DNA of 64,000 nt. Origin: Caballeronia sp. dw_19 (GTDB taxonomy: Bacteria; Pseudomonadota; Gammaproteobacteria; Burkholderiales; Burkholderiaceae). A model generated the notes under the pieces. It was given only the letters and a program-made list of their open reading frames with translations, ran no database searches and was not told the DNA's origin. The position numbers were made by a program, and so were the translations under genes. Positions 52,814 to 61,302 of this stretch are shown in pieces. The DNA lies in NCBI RefSeq assembly GCF_018449515.1, contig NZ_JAAVUQ010000013.1, forward strand, positions 1 through 64,000, given 5' to 3'. Each line of letters begins with the position of its first letter. The first letter of the stretch is position 1.

Positions 52814-54988
52814 ATGAGCACGCCAATCGACACCCCCACACCTGAAGCCGCCAAATGCCCGTTCCACGGCGCCCCGAAGCAGGCCGCCGGCGGCGGCACC
52901 GGAAACCGCGACTGGTGGCCCACCCAGCTGCGCGTGGATCTGCTGAATCAGCATTCCAACCGCTCCACCCCCCTGGGCGAACGCTTCAACTATCGCGAAG
53001 AGTTCAAGAAACTCGACTACACCGCACTCAAGGCCGACCTCAAGACGGTGCTGAAAGATTCGCAGGAATGGTGGCCGGCCGACTGGGGCAGCTACGCGGG
53101 CCTGTTCATCCGCATGGCCTGGCATAGCGCCGGCACCTATCGGATGGTCGATGGCCGTGGCGGTGCGGGTCGCGGGCAGCAACGCTTCGCTCCGCTCAAC
53201 TCCTGGCCGGACAACGTCAGCCTCGACAAGGCGCGCCGCCTGCTGTGGCCGATCAAGCAAAAGTATGGGCAGAAGATATCCTGGGCCGATCTGATCGTGC
53301 TGGCCGGCAACGTGGCGCTGGAGAACGCGAGCTTCCGCACATTCGGTTTCGGCGCCGGCCGCGAGGACGTGTGGGAACCGGACCTCGACGTGAACTGGGG
53401 CGATGAAAAGACCTGGCTGGTCCACCGTAACCCCGAAACCCTGGCGCAGAACCCGCTGTCCGCCACCGAGATGGGCCTGATCTACGTCAATCCCGAAGGC
53501 CCGAACGCCAGTGGCGATCCGGTGACGGCTGCGCCCGCCATCCGTGCAACGTTCGGCAACATGGCGATGAACGATGAGGAAATCGTCGCGCTGATCGCCG
53601 GCGGCCACACACTTGGCAAAACCCACGGCGCCGGTTCGGCTGAGCAGGTGGGCGACAACCCGGAAGCCGCGTCGCTCGAAGCACAAGGTCTCGGCTGGGC
53701 CAGCAGTTACGGCAAGGGTGCCGGCGCGGATGCGATCACGTCGGGCCTCGAAGTGATCTGGACCCAGACGCCGACCCAGTGGAGCAACCACTTTTTCGAG
53801 AACCTGTTCAAGTACGAATGGGTGCAGACGCACAGCCCCGCCGGCGCTATCCAGTTCGAGGCCAAGGACGCGCCGGACATCATCCCCGATCCGTTCGACC
53901 CGTCGAAAAAGCGCAAGCCGACGATGCTGGTCACCGACCTGACGCTGCGCTACGACCCGGAATTCGAGAAGATTTCGCGCCGCTTCCTCAACGATCCGCA
54001 AGCCTTCAATGAAGCGTTCGCGCGCGCGTGGTTCAAGCTGACCCACCGCGACATGGGTCCGAAGGCGCGCTACCTCGGCCCGGAAGTGCCGAAAGAAGAC
54101 CTGATCTGGCAAGACCCGCTGCCGGCACCCGTTCACAACCCGAGCGCCGCCGACATCGCCGGCCTGAAGGCAAAGCTCGCCGAGTCTGGCCTGTCGGTCA
54201 GCGAGCTGGTCTCGGTCGCGTGGGCCTCGGCTTCGACCTTCCGCGGCGGCGACAAGCGCGGAGGGGCCAACGGAGCGCGGCTCGCGCTGGCGCCACAGAA
54301 GGACTGGGAGGTCAACAAGATCGCCGCCGGCGTGCTGCCGAAGCTGCAGGCCATCCAGCAGGCATCCGGCAAGGCGTCGCTGGCCGACGTGATCGTGCTG
54401 GCGGGCGTAGTCGGCGTCGAGCAGGCAGTCGCTGCGGCGGGCGTCAAGATCGACGTGCCGTTCGCGGCGGGCCGGGTCGATGCGCGCCAGGAGCAGACCG
54501 ATGTGGAATCGGTGGCCGTGCTCGAACCGATCGCCGATGGCTTGCGCAACTACCGCCGCTTGCAGGGCGGTCCCACGACCGAGACGCTGTTGATCGACAA
54601 GGCCCAGCAGTTGACGCTGACCGCGCCGGAACTGACCGTGTTGGTCGGTGGACTGCGTGTGCTTGGAGCCAACTTCGACGGCAGCCGTCACGGCGTGTTC
54701 ACCGAGCGCGTCGGCGCGCTCAGCAACGACTTCTTCGTCAACCTGCTGGACATGGGTACCGCATGGAAGGCTGTCGATGCCGCCGCCGAGTTGTTCGAGG
54801 GACGTGACCGCAAGAGTGGCGAAGTGAAATACACCGGTACCCGCGTCGACCTGGTGTTCGGCTCCAACGCCGTGCTGCGCGCGCTGGCCGAGGTCTATGC
54901 GAGCAGCGATGCGAAGCAGAAGTTCGTCGAGGATTTCGTCGCGGCCTGGACAAAGGTGATGAATCTGGATCGCTTTGATCTGGCCTGA
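52814..54988 (+). CDS. katG: Catalase-peroxidase KatG
   Basis: Bifunctional haem enzyme that destroys hydrogen peroxide, 724 residues. Distal site R100, W103, H104 (RMAWHSAGTYR) and proximal H265 (IAGGHTLGKTHG) are present. The Met-Tyr-Trp adduct residues are all conserved: W103, Y224 (LIYVNPEGP) and M250 (GNMAMNDEE). The second, haem-less domain fills the C-terminal half. No signal peptide. No oxyR gene lies in the window, and the upstream gap holds the MscS remnant and the promoter. Confidence 0.97.
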   Translation: MSTPIDTPTPEAAKCPFHGAPKQAAGGGTGNRDWWPTQLRVDLLNQHSNRSTPLGERFNYREEFKKLDYTALKADLKTVLKDSQEWWPADWGSYAGLFIRMAWHSAGTYRMVDGRGGAGRGQQRFAPLNSWPDNVSLDKARRLLWPIKQKYGQKISWADLIVLAGNVALENASFRTFGFGAGREDVWEPDLDVNWGDEKTWLVHRNPETLAQNPLSATEMGLIYVNPEGPNASGDPVTAAPAIRATFGNMAMNDEEIVALIAGGHTLGKTHGAGSAEQVGDNPEAASLEAQGLGWASSYGKGAGADAITSGLEVIWTQTPTQWSNHFFENLFKYEWVQTHSPAGAIQFEAKDAPDIIPDPFDPSKKRKPTMLVTDLTLRYDPEFEKISRRFLNDPQAFNEAFARAWFKLTHRDMGPKARYLGPEVPKEDLIWQDPLPAPVHNPSAADIAGLKAKLAESGLSVSELVSVAWASASTFRGGDKRGGANGARLALAPQKDWEVNKIAAGVLPKLQAIQQASGKASLADVIVLAGVVGVEQAVAAAGVKIDVPFAAGRVDARQEQTDVESVAVLEPIADGLRNYRRLQGGPTTETLLIDKAQQLTLTAPELTVLVGGLRVLGANFDGSRHGVFTERVGALSNDFFVNLLDMGTAWKAVDAAAELFEGRDRKSGEVKYTGTRVDLVFGSNAVLRALAEVYASSDAKQKFVEDFVAAWTKVMNLDRFDLA

Positions 54989-55003
54989 GTCTTGACTTGT
55001 GTT

Positions 55004-55032
55004 CGGCCCTGGCGAGCCGTTGGCCGGGGCCG
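55004..55032 (+). terminator. Hairpin after katG
   Basis: CGGCCC (55004-55009) pairs with GGGCCG (55027-55032), 15 bp after the katG stop. No T run follows. Confidence 0.35.
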
Positions 55033-55173
55033 GATAGATCCCGGTGGTATCTGATCTATCGTGTCTACCTGTCCGCTACTGAATGGCGGGACTAACTCGA
55101 AGAGCGGCCGTCGAATGCGGCGCCGCGTGGGCGCACACGCCGTGGGGCCAGTACCAGTACTTACGCAACCTGG

Positions 55174-55476
55174 CTATGTTTGCGGGCACTCGTTCTCGTA
55201 CCAGATATCGACCTGATGCTGCGCGGCCTCAAGATCGGCTGGGTAGTAAGGATCAAAAAACCATCCCGGATGGTAGCCCGCTTTTTCCAAGGCCGCCAGC
55301 TCACTCATATTGCGCTCGTGCGTAACGGGCGCCCTGTTCTTGATCTCGGTCAGATCGCGGCATTCCGTGGCGCTAAGGTGTGTCCCCGTGCCTGCCTGCA
55401 TGCCCCCTGTGGCACATGCAGCGAGCAGGAGCACCAACGCGGGAAGCATCGGCCAAGCCCTGTTTGCGTTCGTCAT
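55174..55476 (-). CDS. DUF4148 lipoprotein
   Basis: A 100-residue exported protein. The signal peptide ends in the lipobox LLAACATG. The body has MSELAALEKAGYHPGWFFDPYYPADLEAAQ, the DUF4148 pattern common in Burkholderia. Function unknown. ATG 55476 is preceded by GGAGG about ten bases upstream; the frame to 55515 has no signal peptide at its start. Confidence 0.75.
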   Translation of the reverse strand: MTNANRAWPMLPALVLLLAACATGGMQAGTGTHLSATECRDLTEIKNRAPVTHERNMSELAALEKAGYHPGWFFDPYYPADLEAAQHQVDIWYENECPQT

Positions 55477-56181
55477 TTTGCGTTTCCCTCCAATGAAGCA
55501 ACGCTTATCACGCATGGTTTATTCCCGGCCGCAGGCTGGGGTGTCGAGCCGAGGCGCTTCCCACCCCTCCGCCTTCGCGAGCCTGTGATTGCAGGCAAGG
55601 GTCGACGACCGGCCAGTTGCGGCCTTCGACAGCGCCCCTAAATTGCCGACAATATAGCCCACGATCGCATCTTGCAGCGCGTGAAGCTACTGCGCCGTGG
55701 TCAATACGATGACGTGCCCGGCGAGGTCAGTCACTGATTGGCAGTCCGGCGACTAACGCGATTCCATTCGCTGCCTGCTTAGCTTGACGAACCGGCCTTT
55801 ACTTCACATCGACTATCGGCGGGTCATCGGCCTTTGCCACCGTTCACGTGCCCGAATCTTGCGGGGATACCGAATTCATTGGACTGCGCCTCTCTAATAA
55901 TCAATGACTTGCCAATTTATTTGGTCACGCGCCAGATGACGCGGTACCGAATAAATTGGACTTGCCGGATTTGTGACGCAAATTCGTTGGATTAGTCGGA
56001 AGGCGAGATTGCACCGGTTGCGAAAGGCTGCGGCGGCCGTGAAGCGACATTTGATGGGTTGATAGTCCCGTAGGAACCGCATGTAAATCAACGCCCGGCC
56101 GCACGCGTCGGACTGCTCTTCATTTTATGATTCTCGTGCGACCATTCTGCCACCCAATCGGCTCTTCGAATAAGGATAAAC
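55477..56181. other. Gene-free stretch holding the left IS-like repeats
   Basis: No supported gene over 700 bp. From 55870 onward three copies of a 17-bp motif occur (listed separately). A short plus-strand stretch near 55660-55730 (DRILQRVKLLRRGQYDD) faintly recalls a transposase C terminus but is too short to call. Confidence 0.5.
55870..55995 (+). repeat. Left cluster of IS-like end repeats
   Basis: Three degenerate copies of a motif near CGGAATTnnTTGGACTG: CCGAATTCATTGGACTG (55870-55886), CCGAATAAATTGGACTT (55947-55963) and CAAATTCGTTGGATTAG (55979-55995). The same motif appears inverted at 56970-56986 and three times at 59581-59640. Multiple internal end repeats of this kind are known for IS21-type elements; family assignment is inference. 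Confidence 0.55.
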
Positions 56182-56772
56182 ATGGCTGACCTCAATGCGG
56201 CTCTTATCGGCCTTCTCGGACTAATGGCGGGCGGATACGTCAATAACTTCCTCGCTGAGGACTACAGGCGCTTTCGCGACGGTCAAGCGCTCGCCGGCGC
56301 GCTCGCTGGCGAACTCGAATCGCATGCTGAGGCGTTCGATTTTATAAAGCGCGGCCTTGAGAACATGATTCCGGTCGCGGCCGATAAGGGGCTGGACCTG
56401 ACCGAATGGCCGATTCCGCCAAGTCCACTGTTTGACGAGAACGCCGCGAAGATCGGTCTATTGGGTCCGCAATCAGCGAGGGACGTTGCTTACGTCTATG
56501 AGAACATTCGTGCGTTTCGCCAGAATTTCCATATGCTATCTAAGGACCATCGCAAGATGCCGAAAGAATGGGGTCCTGCGATGATCGGGGGGTGCCTCGC
56601 GGCAATACAGCGGGCTGAGACGAGAGGAAGGCCGCTGATCGAGACGTTAAAGAGCCACGCCGCAGAGGAGTACCGGAACCGTCCTGAGACGCGCGACCAA
56701 GTTAGATTCGCACTCAAATTCGGCGCGGCGGCGGTGTTCGTCCTCTTCGTGTTGTCTAGAATTTTCGGTTGA
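56182..56772 (+). CDS. Hypothetical two-pass membrane protein
   Basis: A 196-residue protein with a hydrophobic N-terminal segment (LNAALIGLLGLMAGGYVNNFL) and a C-terminal one (FALKFGAAAVFVLFVLSRIF). The 140 residues between are helical and polar (GQALAGALAGELESHAEAFDFIKRGLENM). No family recognised. It lies inside the repeat-bracketed segment on the strand opposite to the HNH cassette. ATG 56182 follows AAGGA about eight bases upstream. Confidence 0.7.
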   Translation: MADLNAALIGLLGLMAGGYVNNFLAEDYRRFRDGQALAGALAGELESHAEAFDFIKRGLENMIPVAADKGLDLTEWPIPPSPLFDENAAKIGLLGPQSARDVAYVYENIRAFRQNFHMLSKDHRKMPKEWGPAMIGGCLAAIQRAETRGRPLIETLKSHAAEEYRNRPETRDQVRFALKFGAAAVFVLFVLSRIFG

Positions 56773-56969
56773 TGAAGTCCTGCTCGCGTCCCGTGTATAG
56801 CTATGACCTTGCCGAACGGGACGCGGACTGCCGGAGCTAGAAGGCTGCGGGTGTCCGCGAACCTTCGTTACCGGCCCCTCTGGAAGAAGACCCGAAGCGC
56901 CCCGGATGGATCGAATCGTATGGCATCAATGGTCAACTCGTGCGGGTAAGTATGTACGGACCGGCGCGG

Positions 56970-56986
56970 CAGTCCAACTAATTTCG
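56970..56986 (-). repeat. Inverted single IS-like end repeat
   Basis: CAGTCCAACTAATTTCG is the inverse of the left-cluster motif and ends 20 bp before the 3' end of the HNH gene. Confidence 0.5.
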
Positions 56987-57005
56987 TGCGTTCGAGTCCA
57001 GCCGT

Positions 57006-57788
57006 TCATCCAGAAAAGATTGAACCGTAGTGCCGCTCTCGATGGCAGTTCGGACACAAGGCAATCGCATTCGCAACAGTATCCGTTCCGCCTTGTGCAA
57101 GCGGCGTCAGGTGATGCACTTCCAGATATGGCGTCCCGTCCAGACGCCTGAACGGCGCTTCGCGACCGCATTCCTGACAGACGCCCGCCGCCTGGACGAG
57201 CACTTCTGCAATCACATCGGCGTTTCGTCTAAAGGCACGCGTGGCGACCAGTACGGCTTCCGGATAGACAGGCGCTACATCGAGTCTGCGCCTGCGCGCC
57301 TCATCGCCGTCTCTCAAGGACGCCGCAATCTGTTCCGCAAGTGTCGCCGCTGGATCGCCTTCGATATGCTGCGCAACCTTGCCGATATAGTCAGCGTGAA
57401 CCTTGCGGAGCTTCGGCTCAGGTCCAGGCAGATATTCAATGTGTTCCCAGAGCACAGACAGCGCACGTTGCAACGCTAACATTCCTTCCTTCTCAAATTG
57501 ATCAAGCAAGAAACGCCAACCGTCCGCTGCAATCGTCGATCTTACCTTCGGTGCGCCGCGTTTCATCGAAAGGTAGTTGCCAATGTAGCCGAGGGCAACA
57601 CGGTCGCCAAGGTCATAGCGTGCGGTCAGAGCCTTCTCAGCTTCCGCCTGGCTTAGCGAGCCCTGCAAGACTTGTTGTGCGAGCGCATAGGCGTCGGCGT
57701 AAGCCTCGGGAGAAACCGGCTTCGGCGCGCGCCGCTGTCGCTTTAGAGTCTCTTTTTCTGATTCGGCCATTCCATTCTTCCGGGGCAT
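57006..57788 (-). CDS. HNH endonuclease
   Basis: A 260-residue protein with a C-terminal HNH nuclease domain. Zinc-binding cysteine pairs CQEC (about 204-207) and CPNC (245-248) frame the active-site residues H226, N240 and H249 (EVHHLTPLAQGGTDTVANAIALC in part), a pattern like McrA-type restriction enzymes. The first 190 residues are helical and unassigned (SPEAYADAYALAQQVLQGSLSQAEAE). It is the last gene of a leftward three-gene cassette, 18 bp after the AbiU2-like gene. It probably cuts DNA, perhaps foreign DNA. Confidence 0.83.
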   Translation of the reverse strand: MPRKNGMAESEKETLKRQRRAPKPVSPEAYADAYALAQQVLQGSLSQAEAEKALTARYDLGDRVALGYIGNYLSMKRGAPKVRSTIAADGWRFLLDQFEKEGMLALQRALSVLWEHIEYLPGPEPKLRKVHADYIGKVAQHIEGDPAATLAEQIAASLRDGDEARRRRLDVAPVYPEAVLVATRAFRRNADVIAEVLVQAAGVCQECGREAPFRRLDGTPYLEVHHLTPLAQGGTDTVANAIALCPNCHRERHYGSIFSG

Positions 57789-57806
57789 CTATCGACCAGA
57801 TGCACT

Positions 57807-58568
57807 TTAAAGTGGGGACGGGGGCGGAAGATAGTCGGGGTGCCCCTCGGTGCGCTCACCACGCGCTGAAGCCCAGAAGTATTTCGCGTGATGCTTGTAA
57901 ACGTCGGTGGCTTCTGATAGGTCGAATGCCAAACCTTGAACCAGACTCAACAGTAGGCGCATGATTTCGAGATTATCTTGATAGAACGTCTCAATCTCGT
58001 CATCGGTCGCCCACACAGGCGGCTCGCCTTCCTCGCTTTGTTGCTCCGGGGTATCCGCGCCCTCCGGCGTCACCGGTGCTTTTGGCAACTGCCGGTGCGC
58101 CAGATGTTGATGACGCATCGTCTTTAGCTTCTCCAGAACAGCAAAGGCTGGGCCGTTCACGCTGTACTTGCCGATCAATTCCAGTATCTGATCACGCTTT
58201 GGCGTGAGTGCTTCCCTCATGGCGTCGGGCGCGAACTTGGAGCAAAGGCCTGTGCGTCCCGCCCTGTATTGAATTAGTGCTTCGAAGAATTTCTTGTCCC
58301 GTAGACGATCCGCTATCAGGCTCATCCTCACAGCTTGTTTGTTGGTATCCCATACCCGGGTCAACGCCAGTAATAACTCACGACGCAGCGACAACCGAAT
58401 GATCTGAAAGGCATGTGCCGCATAGGAAGTGCCGATACGTGCATGAAGGCCGATATCATATGCAGTGGGACGCCAAGTCTCATGGAACATGACCGCCAGT
58501 TCGATCTCCTGTCGAGCGGTGTCAACCATGTTCTTCAATCCTTCGATCTCTTGCTGGGCATCGTCCAT
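57807..58568 (-). CDS. AbiU2-like HEPN-domain protein
   Basis: A 253-residue all-helical protein resembling AbiU2-type HEPN proteins of phage abortive infection. Typical: RRELLLALTRVWDTNKQAVRMSLIADRL at about 62-89 and the HEPN motif R152-x5-H158 in KLKTMRHQHLAHRQL, which in active members forms the RNA-cleaving site. A charged Pro/Glu-rich insert follows (PEGADTPEQQSEEGEPP). RNase activity is inferred from the motif. Middle gene of the cassette with the DUF4145 and HNH genes. Confidence 0.7.
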   Translation of the reverse strand: MDDAQQEIEGLKNMVDTARQEIELAVMFHETWRPTAYDIGLHARIGTSYAAHAFQIIRLSLRRELLLALTRVWDTNKQAVRMSLIADRLRDKKFFEALIQYRAGRTGLCSKFAPDAMREALTPKRDQILELIGKYSVNGPAFAVLEKLKTMRHQHLAHRQLPKAPVTPEGADTPEQQSEEGEPPVWATDDEIETFYQDNLEIMRLLLSLVQGLAFDLSEATDVYKHHAKYFWASARGERTEGHPDYLPPPSPL

Positions 58569-58655
58569 CAGCGTCGTGTGCGAGTTAAATTCTGTTGATC
58601 ATAGCTCGCAGACGCTCGCGCCGGTCGCCGCCAAGTGATTTGCGCGTTATCAGTG

Positions 58656-59360
58656 TTATTTGCCCTTCGCGGCGATGATGGCCCTAGCTGTGTCTCTCAA
58701 CCTCGTTGTGTCTTTGGGATATAGCACTTCCAACGCATGCTCCACCAGCTCCAAGACATCCAAAACACGTTCATGCGTAACTTCGCCTTCGTGGCTACCA
58801 ACATTGCCAACCCATTTTGCAGCCTCTAGGAATTCGCCTGTCTCGGGATGCGACCTATCAAAGATTCCAATGCGGTGGTGAAGTTTCCCTGGAGCGATGT
58901 CTTGCTCATCCATCAAACGCTCTAACGCAATGCGCATGGAGTTTGCCGCATTTCCCGGTGACGACCAGTAGGCGGAAAACGCTTGAGTGAGCGCATTGCG
59001 AACGCCTGGGGGGCACGTAGACGGAACCTCGATTATGGGAAGGGCGGGGAAGAAGAACTTTGGGTACAGCATTTCCTCGTGTTCAAATCTGTCCGGCAGT
59101 TCCACCTCTTCGTTACCGTACGCTCCGGCAACAACTACCCGATCATCACATCGGGTGCACCGCAGGGCCATCACATAGCGGCCGTACTCCATTTCGGGGT
59201 GATACGACTGATAGTCCATTGCCTGCACAGAATCGTAGGCGCCTTCGTGCCTCAAGCTGCCCTCCACAGCGTCCAGTGAGCCACCGCATTCCATACGAGT
59301 ACACGGCCAACCAGGTGCTTTGCCCTGCGAGTGATAGGTTCGGAATAGATGTTTTTTCAT
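58656..59360 (-). CDS. DUF4145 protein with N-terminal zinc-ribbon-like cysteines
   Basis: A 234-residue protein. The N-terminal half holds paired cysteines (CTRMEC and LRCTRCDD) like a zinc ribbon. The C-terminal half fits DUF4145, an HEPN-related domain: NALTQAFSAYWSSPGNAANSMRIALERLMDE, then AAKWVGNVGSHEGEVTHERVLDVLELVEHALEVLY. DUF4145 proteins often accompany restriction and abortive-infection genes. ATG 59360 is preferred over GTG 59393; neither has a strong ribosome binding site. First gene of the leftward cassette. Confidence 0.75.
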   Translation of the reverse strand: MKKHLFRTYHSQGKAPGWPCTRMECGGSLDAVEGSLRHEGAYDSVQAMDYQSYHPEMEYGRYVMALRCTRCDDRVVVAGAYGNEEVELPDRFEHEEMLYPKFFFPALPIIEVPSTCPPGVRNALTQAFSAYWSSPGNAANSMRIALERLMDEQDIAPGKLHHRIGIFDRSHPETGEFLEAAKWVGNVGSHEGEVTHERVLDVLELVEHALEVLYPKDTTRLRDTARAIIAAKGK

Positions 59361-59779
59361 GCAACCGCCGCGTTTGGTGGTGTCTATATGCACCTACGCT
59401 GGGCATTCTCCCATGATCTGCTGTAAGCGACGGTTTCATATCCACTTCCACGTGCGTAATTTTGCCCCGTGGGCGGCATCACAATCGCTGGCCGAAGCTG
59501 CCTGCTTAGCTGCCTCGATACTTCGCCGAGAATATGGCGTGTGTTCGCCGTGAACTAGCTTGTTGCCGCCGATTCCGGGAAATCCAATCAATTCCGTACT
59601 TTCGAGTCTAACTAACTCCGCGCCAGTCTAAGTAATTCCGTTTCCCGACAATCTGCACCGCTGCGAATGTCGGTTGACGAGAAAATCGAATGAGTCTTGC
59701 CGATCCGTGTCGGACCTTCGATGCGGCACGAAGACAACGGCAACTTTCAAGTTGCACGAGCATTCGCTCGACCGCTACC
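59361..59779. other. Gene-free stretch with the right repeats
   Basis: Contains the promoter region of the cassette and the right repeat cluster. From 59641 to the CHASE2 stop no gene is supported. A minus-strand frame crossing it (59608-59937) runs antisense or out of frame to the CHASE2 3' end and shows no family features. Confidence 0.5.
59581..59640 (-). repeat. Right cluster of IS-like end repeats
   Basis: AATCCAATCAATTCCG (59581-59596), GAGTCTAACTAACTCCG (59604-59620) and CAGTCTAAGTAATTCCG (59624-59640) are inverted relative to the left cluster. The next bases are TTTCCCGACA, whose inverse begins TGTCGGG, a plausible element terminus. Confidence 0.6.
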
Positions 59780-61264
59780 TCAAGCTCCGGGCGCCTTACC
59801 GGTGTGCCCGCTATCGCCTTCGCGCCCCGTGGCGGGCGGCGTTTCAGCCCCGGTTCGTTCGCCGACGTGGAGCAACGCGGGTGCAAAGAAGCAGCCCACG
59901 ACTGCGGACAGGATAATGAAAATCGAGGCTGCATCAACCAGCAGTCCGAAACGAATAAAAATAAAGAAGCAGCATAAAAGATTCAGCAGATGCAGCAAGA
60001 CGCCCAGAATGGCGGAACCCTTGGGGACCGTTCTTATGAACACCGCAAACCGCGATTGCGTGCGGGGCGCGTACCAGATGATCAGTAGACCGAACGCCAT
60101 GATGAAAGCGCTCTCTGCCCATTTCAGCCAGGCGGGCCGGCGCAGGAAACGTCCCTCGACAATAGTCTCTATCACCTGCGCTTGAATTTCGATACCCGGC
60201 ACCAGTTCCCCCAACGCGGTCGTGCGCATGTCAGTCACGCCGGTGCCGGTCAGCCCGACCAGCACCAGTTTGTTCCGGAACCGTTCCGGATCGACTGTCC
60301 CCTGCAGGACGTCGCGTGCCGACACATAGCGATTCAGCGTCGACCGGATGGACGCGAAATGCAACCAGATGTCACCGCCCGGCTGCGTAGGCACCTGCAC
60401 ATCCGCGACACCCACCGCCTGCACGCCCGACGTGTCGGCATAGACGTCGATTGCCGATGAACCCGTGGCGAGGCGGAGCATTTCCATCGGCAGACTGGGG
60501 ACCAGTTTCTCCCCCAAGCCCATGATGAGCGGAATATGCCGGACGACGCCTTGTTCCAGCGCCACGCTCAGCATCGCCTGCCCGTGAGCCGCCGCCTGCA
60601 ATTCCGGCAGGCTGGCGAGCACATAGTCGAACCGTTGCACGCGGCCTAGCGGGTCGGCGCCATGCACGAGGATCGGAGCGCTTCGCAGATCGGTGCTGGC
60701 GGCGAAGGTGGGATGATCGAGTGCCGCAGCACCCAGTATGGTCGGCGCCGCGCGCAACGAACGGGCGAGAATGGCTTCGTGACTGGGAAGCGCCCGCAAG
60801 CCGGCGGCGAGAGCCGCAGCCGTTTTCGGCAGATTGCCGGCCACCTTGTCGGGAGAGGTCTGATCCGGCTCCGGCATGTAGATGTCGAGACCGATAGCCA
60901 GTGGTTTCAGTGCCGCAATGGCATCGATCAGGCTCGCGAGCCTGTTCCGCGGCCAGGGCCATTGACCGACGGTTGCAAGCGTCTCATCGTCAATCTCGAC
61001 AATGGTCACGGGCTGGGCAGCCGGAATTCGCGGGAACCGACGTTGATACTGGTCGAACAGAAGTTGCCGGGCCGTTTTAAAGGAATCAGGAAGCGCCTCG
61101 TCAAGCGCGGGCACGAAGGCCGGACGTGCTATGTCGCCAGGCCATTCGCTGGACAGGTTGACGAGGCTCAGGCCGAACAACATCGCCAGTGCAACCGGAC
61201 GCCCCTGGGCCGCCTTAAGCAGATTCCTGATCCTGGCTAGCCATAGGTCGTAGTAGCGTTTCAT
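59780..61264 (-). CDS. CHASE2-domain membrane protein without output domain
   Basis: A 494-residue inner-membrane protein. One N-terminal hydrophobic segment (about 22-37), a large extracytoplasmic CHASE2 sensor (about 50-370, with TIVEIDDETLATVGQWPWPR, GLDIYMPEPD and VLVGLTGTGVTDMRTT), then three transmembrane helices at about 385-470. After the last helix only 30 polar residues remain, so there is no adenylate cyclase, kinase or GGDEF domain. It is the last gene of the FecR-OmpA-CHASE2 operon and lies 139 bp from the right repeat cluster. Confidence 0.85.
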   Translation of the reverse strand: MKRYYDLWLARIRNLLKAAQGRPVALAMLFGLSLVNLSSEWPGDIARPAFVPALDEALPDSFKTARQLLFDQYQRRFPRIPAAQPVTIVEIDDETLATVGQWPWPRNRLASLIDAIAALKPLAIGLDIYMPEPDQTSPDKVAGNLPKTAAALAAGLRALPSHEAILARSLRAAPTILGAAALDHPTFAASTDLRSAPILVHGADPLGRVQRFDYVLASLPELQAAAHGQAMLSVALEQGVVRHIPLIMGLGEKLVPSLPMEMLRLATGSSAIDVYADTSGVQAVGVADVQVPTQPGGDIWLHFASIRSTLNRYVSARDVLQGTVDPERFRNKLVLVGLTGTGVTDMRTTALGELVPGIEIQAQVIETIVEGRFLRRPAWLKWAESAFIMAFGLLIIWYAPRTQSRFAVFIRTVPKGSAILGVLLHLLNLLCCFFIFIRFGLLVDAASIFIILSAVVGCFFAPALLHVGERTGAETPPATGREGDSGHTGKAPGA

Positions 61265-61302
61265 CAGGGGAAAGGCCGTTCACCGTCGATGACTGACGCG
61301 GA

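Noticed and set aside
52784..54691. 635-codon open frame antisense to katG
   Set aside because: It mirrors the third-position GC bias of katG, has low-complexity Arg/Gly/Val-rich composition and no family features.
55660..55730. Transposase-like C-terminal peptide
   Set aside because: Only about 20 codons and a weak resemblance; no catalytic residues.
56988..57000. tRNA T-loop-like sequence GTTCGAGTCC
   Set aside because: No matching acceptor, D or anticodon stems upstream; it belongs to a repeat-like stretch.
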